In this document: positions 58,959 through 64,000 of the stretch, piece after piece
How the letters are laid out: the number at the start of each line of letters is the position of its first letter
Numbering within the stretch: the stretch's first letter is position 1
Assembly (NCBI RefSeq): GCF_009696265.1
Contig: NZ_VUMH01000004.1
Location: 62,001 to 126,000 of the forward strand
Length of the DNA stretch: 64,000 nucleotides
From: Desulfovibrio porci
Lineage (GTDB): Bacteria > Desulfobacterota > Desulfovibrionia > Desulfovibrionales > Desulfovibrionaceae
Direction: 5' to 3'
Translations under genes and position numbers: made by a program
The notes under the pieces: generated by a model
What the model was told of the DNA's origin: nothing
Databases searched by the model: none
Seen by the model: only the letters and a program-made list of their open reading frames with translations

Positions 58959-61577
58959 ATGACCACAGCTACCCGACAACTGGACGAAATGATTGAACGC
59001 GTCCGCGCGGCGCAGGCAGTCTTCGCCCGCTACGATCAGAAACAGGTGGATGCCATCTTCCACCATGCGGCGGCCGCAGCCACGGCCAAACGCATCGCTC
59101 TGGCCAAAATGGCCGTGGAGGAAACCGGAATGGGCATTCTGGAGGACAAGGTGATCAAGAATCACTTTGCCTCGGAATACGTCTACAATAAATACAAGGA
59201 CAGCAAGACCTGCGGGCTCATCGAAGACGATCCGGTTTCGGGCTATCGCGAAATAGCCGCGCCTCTGGGTCTGGTAGCAGGCATCGTGCCCACCACCAAC
59301 CCCACGTCTACAGCCATCTTCAAGGCTCTGCTCTGTCTCAAGACCCGTAACGGGATCATCTTTTCCCCGCACCCGCGCGCCAAGCGCAGCACCAGGGCCG
59401 CGGCCATGATCATCCTGCAGGCCGCCGTGGAAGCCGGAGCCCCGGAAAACATCATCGACTGCCTGGAAGAGCCGTCGGCGGAGCTGACCCAGCACCTGAT
59501 GAGCCATCGCGGCATCAATCTGATCCTGGCCACCGGCGGACCGGGCATGGTGCGCGCGGCTTACAGTTCCGGCACGCCGGCCATCGGCGTGGGCGCGGGC
59601 AATACGCCGGTGGTCATCGACGCCACGGCGGACGTCAAGATGGCGGTCAACTCCATTCTGCTCAGCAAAACCTTTGACAACGGCATGATCTGCGCCTCGG
59701 AGCAGACCGTGGTGGCCGAGGCCGACATTGCCGATGCCGTGCGGGAGGAGTTCATCAAACGCGGAGCCTGGTTCGCCGACGACGCGCAGAGCGAGGCTTT
59801 GGCCAAAACCCTTTTTGTGGACGGCGCGCTGAACAGCGCCATTGTGGGCCAGTCCGCCGTGAGCATCGCAGCCATGGCCGGGATCAGCGTGCCGGAGACG
59901 ACCAAGGTGCTCATTGCCGAGCGCCCGGCGGTCAGGCCCGATGATCCTTTTGCGCATGAAAAACTCTCGCCCGTGCTGGGTTTTTACCGCGTAGCGGATT
60001 TCCGCACGGCTGTGGATACGGCCCAAAGTCTGGTGTTGCTGGGCGGGGCCGGGCACACCTCGGTGCTCTATACCCGCGAAAGCAACGCGGCGCACATCCA
60101 GGCCTTTGAGGAGACCATGACCACCGGGCGGGTGCTGATCAATATGCCCGCCTCTCAGGGGGCCATCGGCGACGTTTACAACTTCCGCGTGGCGCCGTCC
60201 CTGACCTTGGGCTGCGGCAGCTGGGGAGGCAATTCGGTCAGTGAAAACATCGGGGTAAAGCATCTTATGAACGTCAAAGCTGTGGCCTGCCGCCGTGAAA
60301 ATATGCTCTGGTTCCGCGTGCCGCCCAAGGTCTATTTCAAGCTCGGCGCCCTGAGCCCGGCCCTGGAGGAGTACAAGGACCGCCGCAGGGCCTGCATCAT
60401 TACCGATACGACCATGGAAGAACTGGGGCACGTGCGCAAGGTCAGCGAGGTGCTGGAGAACATGGGCATGGAAGTGCGGGTCTTTTCCGGCGTGCAGCCC
60501 GACCCGGACATCGCCACGGCCCGAAAGGCCCTGAACATGGTCAACGCTTTTCAGCCGGACATGTTCATCGCTCTGGGCGGCGGCTCACCTATGGACGCGG
60601 CCAAAATAATCTGGCTGCTCTATGAGGTGCCGGACATCAGGTTCGAGGACATCGCCCTGCGCTTCATGGACATCCGCAAGCGGGTGGTTTCTTTCCCGGA
60701 TCTGGGCAAAAAGGCCGTGATGGTGGCCATTCCCACCACTTCGGGCACCGGCTCGGAGGTGACGCCCTTCGCTGTGATCACCGACAGCCGCACCGGCGTC
60801 AAGTACCCGGTCGCCGACTACGCCCTGACCCCGGACATGGCCATTGTGGATCCGGAATTCGTCATGGACCTGCCGCCCTCGCTCATCGCCAACGCGGGCC
60901 TGGACGTGCTGACCCACGCCATTGAGGCCTATACCTCCACTCTGGCCACCAATTTCGCCGACGGCCAGGCCATGGAGGCCGTGCGCCTGGTCTTCAAGTA
61001 TCTGCGCCGCTCCTATGCCGGTGGCGAAGACCGCCTGATCCCGCGCGAGAAGATGCACTACGCGGCCACCATAGCGGGTATGGCCTTCGCCAACGCCTTT
61101 CTGGGCGTCTGCCATTCCCTGGCGCATACTCTGGGATCTTACTTCCATGTGCCGCACGGGCTGGCCAATGCCATCATGCTGTCCTATGTCATCGAATACA
61201 ACGCCACGGACACGCCCACCAAACAGGGCATGCTGCCCCAGTACAAATATCCCTGGGTCAAGGGCCGCTATGCCCGCATGGCGGACATGCTGCATCTGGC
61301 CGACGACGTGGAAGGCGACGGGCCCGAGGCCCGCGCGGAAAAGACGGCCCGTCTGGTGCGGGCTATCGAGGCTCTCAAGTTCGATCTGGGCATCCCGGCC
61401 TCACTGCGTGAAGCCGGGATCGCGGAAGCCGATTTTCTGCAAAAGCTGGATGAAATGGCCGAGCAGGCCTTTGACGACCAGTGCACGGTTTCCAATCCGC
61501 GCTACCCGCTGATTGCGGAACTGAAGGAGCTGTACCGCAAGGCCTTCTACGGCGAGCCGCTGGCTGCCATGGCCTGA
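58959..61577 (+). CDS. adhE: Bifunctional acetaldehyde-CoA/alcohol dehydrogenase AdhE
   Basis: An 872-residue two-step reductase from acetyl-CoA to ethanol, forming spirosomes in the cytoplasm. The aldehyde dehydrogenase half (about 1-440) has GIVPTTNPTSTAIFKALLCL, GVGAGNTPVVID and the catalytic Cys in FDNGMICASEQ. The Fe-ADH half (about 455-865) has ALGGGSPMDAAKIIW, TTSGTGSEVTPF, GLDVLTHAIEAY and metal-binding His residues in GVCHSLAHTLGSYFHVPHG. ATG 58959 follows GAGG. The flanking direct repeats may mark an acquired segment. Confidence 0.96.
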   Translation: MTTATRQLDEMIERVRAAQAVFARYDQKQVDAIFHHAAAAATAKRIALAKMAVEETGMGILEDKVIKNHFASEYVYNKYKDSKTCGLIEDDPVSGYREIAAPLGLVAGIVPTTNPTSTAIFKALLCLKTRNGIIFSPHPRAKRSTRAAAMIILQAAVEAGAPENIIDCLEEPSAELTQHLMSHRGINLILATGGPGMVRAAYSSGTPAIGVGAGNTPVVIDATADVKMAVNSILLSKTFDNGMICASEQTVVAEADIADAVREEFIKRGAWFADDAQSEALAKTLFVDGALNSAIVGQSAVSIAAMAGISVPETTKVLIAERPAVRPDDPFAHEKLSPVLGFYRVADFRTAVDTAQSLVLLGGAGHTSVLYTRESNAAHIQAFEETMTTGRVLINMPASQGAIGDVYNFRVAPSLTLGCGSWGGNSVSENIGVKHLMNVKAVACRRENMLWFRVPPKVYFKLGALSPALEEYKDRRRACIITDTTMEELGHVRKVSEVLENMGMEVRVFSGVQPDPDIATARKALNMVNAFQPDMFIALGGGSPMDAAKIIWLLYEVPDIRFEDIALRFMDIRKRVVSFPDLGKKAVMVAIPTTSGTGSEVTPFAVITDSRTGVKYPVADYALTPDMAIVDPEFVMDLPPSLIANAGLDVLTHAIEAYTSTLATNFADGQAMEAVRLVFKYLRRSYAGGEDRLIPREKMHYAATIAGMAFANAFLGVCHSLAHTLGSYFHVPHGLANAIMLSYVIEYNATDTPTKQGMLPQYKYPWVKGRYARMADMLHLADDVEGDGPEARAEKTARLVRAIEALKFDLGIPASLREAGIAEADFLQKLDEMAEQAFDDQCTVSNPRYPLIAELKELYRKAFYGEPLAAMA

Positions 61578-61624
61578 GAGGCGGAGCAACGCATTTGTTA
61601 GAGCGTGTTGCATTTGAAAAGCGC

Positions 61625-61711
61625 GACGCTCCGGCGGTTGCGGGAGCGACCGAAGGCGGCCCATAGGGCTCCTTCAGCCGTTTTCGGGCAAAGCACGCAT
61701 ACGATAAAGAG
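61625..61711. repeat. Dispersed repeat, copy downstream of adhE
   Basis: CGACCGAAGGC...GGGCTCCTTCAGCCGTTTTCGGGCAAAGC corresponds to the copy at 58601-58682 in the same orientation. It is preceded by a GAGCGT...ACGCTC stem (61601-61631). Confidence 0.6.
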
Positions 61712-61716
61712 AAAGG

Positions 61717-61752
61717 AAAGGGCGCACTCCCGGACAGGGAGTGCGCCCTTTG
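61717..61752. terminator. Bidirectional terminator between adhE and the chemoreceptor gene
   Basis: AAAGGGCGCACTCCC pairs perfectly with GGGAGTGCGCCCTTT around a 5-base loop, 140 bases after adhE and 30 before the receptor stop. It serves both converging genes. Confidence 0.9.
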
Positions 61753-61781
61753 GCGGTCAGAAGAAGAACGCCCTAAGTCTG

Positions 61782-63896
61782 TTAGGCTTTTTTCATTTCC
61801 TGAATCAATCCAGTAAGGGACTGCGCCTGCGCGGCCAGATCAGCCACGGCCTTGGCGGCTTCCGCCATGGCGCTGGCGGTTTGCCGGGACATGTCGTTGA
61901 CCGTGCTGATGGAACGGTTGATTTCCTCACTGGCGGCGGATTGTTCCTCGCTGGCGGTGGCGATGGCCTGAATCTGGTCAAAGGTGCCGTTCGCCGTGCT
62001 TACAATTTCCTGCAGGGCCGCGCCGGACTGGTGGGCCAGGTCCGTGGCATCAGCGATGCGCGACACCGCGTTGTCCACGGCGTCCATGCTTTTGGCCGTG
62101 CTTTCCTGAATGGCCTGGATGGCGTTGCTCACATCCTGGGTGGAGGACATGGTTTTTTCGGCCAGCTTGCGCACTTCGTCGGCCACCACCGCGAAACCGC
62201 GTCCGGCCTCGCCGGCCCGCGCCGCCTCAATGGCCGCATTGAGGGCCAGCAGATTGGTCTGGTCCGCAATATCGGAAATAACGCTCATAATCCGGGTGAT
62301 GGCCTGCGCATGCGCGTTCAACTGCTCCATCTCTTCTTTCAGGTGCATGGATACTTCCTGAACTTCGCCAATGCTCTGCACCACATCCTGCACAACCTGC
62401 GAGCCCGCCTCGGCTCTCTGCCTGGTGTCGCTGGAAGCGCCGGAAGCGTTGCTGGCATTCCTGGCGACTTCCTGAACCGTGGCATTCATTTCGTTCATGG
62501 CCGTGGCCGCTTCGGAAAGATGCTGCGCGGACTCCGCGGCGGTTCGGTCCGACTGCTCAATCTGGGAGGAAAGCTCAGCGGAGGCGGAAGAAATGACGTC
62601 CACCATGCCTTCCAGTTGTCCGGCGGCAGCCAGCATGCCTTCCCGTTTGGCGTTTTCGGCCCTGCGGGCCGCCTCTTCCGCCCGGCCCATGGCTTCCCTG
62701 GCTTCTTCCGTGGCCGTCTGAGCCTCTTGGGATTTCCGCTGGGCCTCGTCAATGTTCTCCTTCAGACTGGTCACCATCTGGCGCAAGTCATCCGCCAGCA
62801 TGCCGAGTTCGTCACTGCTGCGCACATCCAGGGTTCTTTCCAGGTCGCCGCCGGCAACAGCCTTGGCGAATACCTGCGTGGTCACCAGAGGTTTGACGAT
62901 CATCCGGGTGATAAACAGGGAGATGCCGACGCCAAGAACCATGACGCCGATCAGAATCATGATGGTCTGCGTTGTGGAGGCGCTCAGCGTTTCCTCGGCT
63001 CTGTTCACCTCTTTTCTGGTATTGTCGGCAACGGCCTTACTCAGATTGAGAGTCTGCTGTTTCAGACTGTTGAACAAATCGGCTCTTGCCTTAGAAGCCT
63101 CCAGCAATTGCTCATGTATTTCCAGTAACAGATAGATTTGCTTTCCCAGGCTCTGAGTTGCGGCGATGGAATTTTTCAACAGGTCGCGGTATTCCTGTTT
63201 GTCGAATTTTTCCTGCAACTTTTCCAGGTTGGCAAGAATGCTCTTGAAATCCCCCACGATCTCGCCAAGCAGCTTCTCGTCGTTGTTATTTTGGGCAGTC
63301 AGCACTTTCTTGATGAGGTTGCCCACATTCGTGAGCTCGGCGGAAACCGAGGTCATATGCTGGGCATATGAGGCGGCCAAGTTGGTCTGCCCCGCTTCCA
63401 TGAGCTGACGCAACTCTTTGCCCAGAGCCCTGATAAGCGTTTCCATGCTCACTTCAGCGGCCTTGCCCGCCTGAAGCCCGGTAATGTTGTTCGCCTGGAT
63501 TTTTTGAATCAACGAAAAGCAGGAGCGCATATACCCCAGATACGTTTCCAGATCCTTGGGGAATTTGTCCAAAAAAGCGGCGCTGTCCGGATAGGGATTT
63601 TTATTTTGCAGTTCTTGCAGCTTTACGATGTCGGCTTTGATGATTTCAGTTTGTTTTTCAAGATTTTTTATGTCCGCATCGTTTTTGGACCCCTCAAAGA
63701 TAAAATACAGGCGGGCATATTCCAGAACATCGCTTTCCAGCGAAGAGGCCACCAAAAAACGCGGCACACGGTCTTCGCTGATGTTTTTCGAGGTTTGCGC
63801 TCCATCCCGCATTGCGCTGACGGCAAGATAGCCCAGCACAAGCGTCAGCAGCAAAATGACACTGAATCCTCCGCCGATTTTCTTTCCTACAGTCAC
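61782..63896 (-). CDS. Methyl-accepting chemotaxis protein, long helical sensor
   Basis: A 704-residue chemoreceptor. Membrane helices at about 10-30 and 320-342 enclose an all-helical sensor of about 290 residues (helical-bimodular type). A HAMP domain follows (about 345-395). The signalling tip is intact: [19 protein letters not shown] with [15 protein letters not shown] 63896 is chosen because AGGAGG stands 6 bases before it; an ATG at 63914 would put that ribosome site inside the gene. The ligand is not known. A MITE begins 30 bases upstream. Confidence 0.93.
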   Translation of the reverse strand: MTVGKKIGGGFSVILLLTLVLGYLAVSAMRDGAQTSKNISEDRVPRFLVASSLESDVLEYARLYFIFEGSKNDADIKNLEKQTEIIKADIVKLQELQNKNPYPDSAAFLDKFPKDLETYLGYMRSCFSLIQKIQANNITGLQAGKAAEVSMETLIRALGKELRQLMEAGQTNLAASYAQHMTSVSAELTNVGNLIKKVLTAQNNNDEKLLGEIVGDFKSILANLEKLQEKFDKQEYRDLLKNSIAATQSLGKQIYLLLEIHEQLLEASKARADLFNSLKQQTLNLSKAVADNTRKEVNRAEETLSASTTQTIMILIGVMVLGVGISLFITRMIVKPLVTTQVFAKAVAGGDLERTLDVRSSDELGMLADDLRQMVTSLKENIDEAQRKSQEAQTATEEAREAMGRAEEAARRAENAKREGMLAAAGQLEGMVDVISSASAELSSQIEQSDRTAAESAQHLSEAATAMNEMNATVQEVARNASNASGASSDTRQRAEAGSQVVQDVVQSIGEVQEVSMHLKEEMEQLNAHAQAITRIMSVISDIADQTNLLALNAAIEAARAGEAGRGFAVVADEVRKLAEKTMSSTQDVSNAIQAIQESTAKSMDAVDNAVSRIADATDLAHQSGAALQEIVSTANGTFDQIQAIATASEEQSAASEEINRSISTVNDMSRQTASAMAEAAKAVADLAAQAQSLTGLIQEMKKA

Positions 63897-63930
63897 ATTA
63901 AGCCTCCTATACATCCTCGCTGTGAATTAG

Positions 63931-64000
63931 GCCCAATCTTCATTAAATCGCCGCGGCAAAGCTGTCTTTTTCCACCCGGCGCGCGGCAAAGAAAAAATCG
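63931..64000. mobile_element. Second MITE copy, cut by the window edge
   Basis: From GCCCAATCTTCATTAAATCG on, the sequence follows the left end of the element at 48939 (the shared parts are CATTAAA, CGC, and GCAAAGCTG.CTTTTTCCA). It sits behind TTAG (63927-63930). Only the first 70 bases are inside the window. It lies immediately upstream of the chemoreceptor gene and could influence its promoter. Confidence 0.75.

Overview
The window is GC-rich, gene-dense bacterial chromosome that looks like a Desulfovibrio-type sulfate reducer (Desulfovibrionaceae). This is inferred from gene content, not from a marker gene: a small 2[4Fe-4S] ferredoxin, two complete TRAP-type carboxylate transport systems, B12-synthesis genes dispersed from each other, large GGDEF/EAL signalling proteins, a stand-alone IMP cyclohydrolase and a bifunctional AdhE. 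There is no rRNA and no CRISPR array. One tRNA (Asn, anticodon GTT) is present.

Layout. 1-5.4 kb: 5' part of cobT (minus), a small exported-peptide ORF, a DegP/HtrA protease, ferredoxin, then a YkgJ-type cysteine-cluster protein / unknown / TPR operon. 5.4-9.4 kb: a 1324-residue PAS-GGDEF-PAS-GAF-GGDEF-EAL protein. 9.4-10.1 kb: no convincing gene, but a run of hairpins. 10.1-13.4 kb: exonuclease III, IMP cyclohydrolase, HflX. 13.6-19.1 kb: a catabolic island with an RpiR regulator, an internally deleted RidA, TRAP permeases and binding protein, and an MmgE/PrpD enzyme. 19.2-19.9 kb: an IS200-type element. 20-23.4 kb: a lipoprotein and a CDP-glucose pathway trio. 23.6-27.4 kb: a cobalamin-riboswitch-controlled BtuCDF-like importer ending in cobI. 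27.4-33.1 kb: PgeF, 5-formyl-THF cyclo-ligase, a phosphoesterase, RNase E/G with a very long N-terminal extension, QueH and tRNA-Asn. 33.3-38.7 kb: a DUF1566 protein, then an operon of a GntR regulator, the two aconitase-X subunits and a dicarboxylate-type carrier. 38.8-41.8 kb: umuDC and a FUSC-like membrane protein. 41.8-46.9 kb: a GntR/FCD regulator, divergent from a second TRAP system and a ureohydrolase. 46.9-50.8 kb: a zinc-knuckle protein, an orphan CI-like S24 repressor, an LprI-like protein, a MITE, ornithine carbamoyltransferase and an N-acetyltransferase of the NAGS type. 50.8-58 kb: an EAL phosphodiesterase, a histidine acid phosphatase, an alanine-glyoxylate-type aminotransferase and an FMN-dependent alpha-hydroxyacid dehydrogenase. 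58-64 kb: a small phage-like coupled gene pair, adhE flanked by direct repeats, and a chemoreceptor with a second MITE copy beginning just upstream of it.

How the parts work together. Three regulator-transporter-enzyme islands look like separate scavenging modules: RpiR/RidA/TRAP/PrpD, GntR/AcnX/carrier, and GntR-FCD/TRAP/ureohydrolase. The last two have matching operator-like sequences in their control regions. Corrinoid uptake and an early corrin-ring methyltransferase share one B12 riboswitch. Several repeat families (IS200, an IS5-like MITE and hairpin repeats) sit in the gaps between genes.

The best leads for something undescribed are the internally deleted RidA and its transporter/PrpD operon, the aconitase-X operon with its structured spacer, the MITE whose target duplication supplies the argF stop codon, and the coupled small genes at 58.1-58.6 kb. 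All functional assignments come from reading motifs in the sequence; no database search was run.
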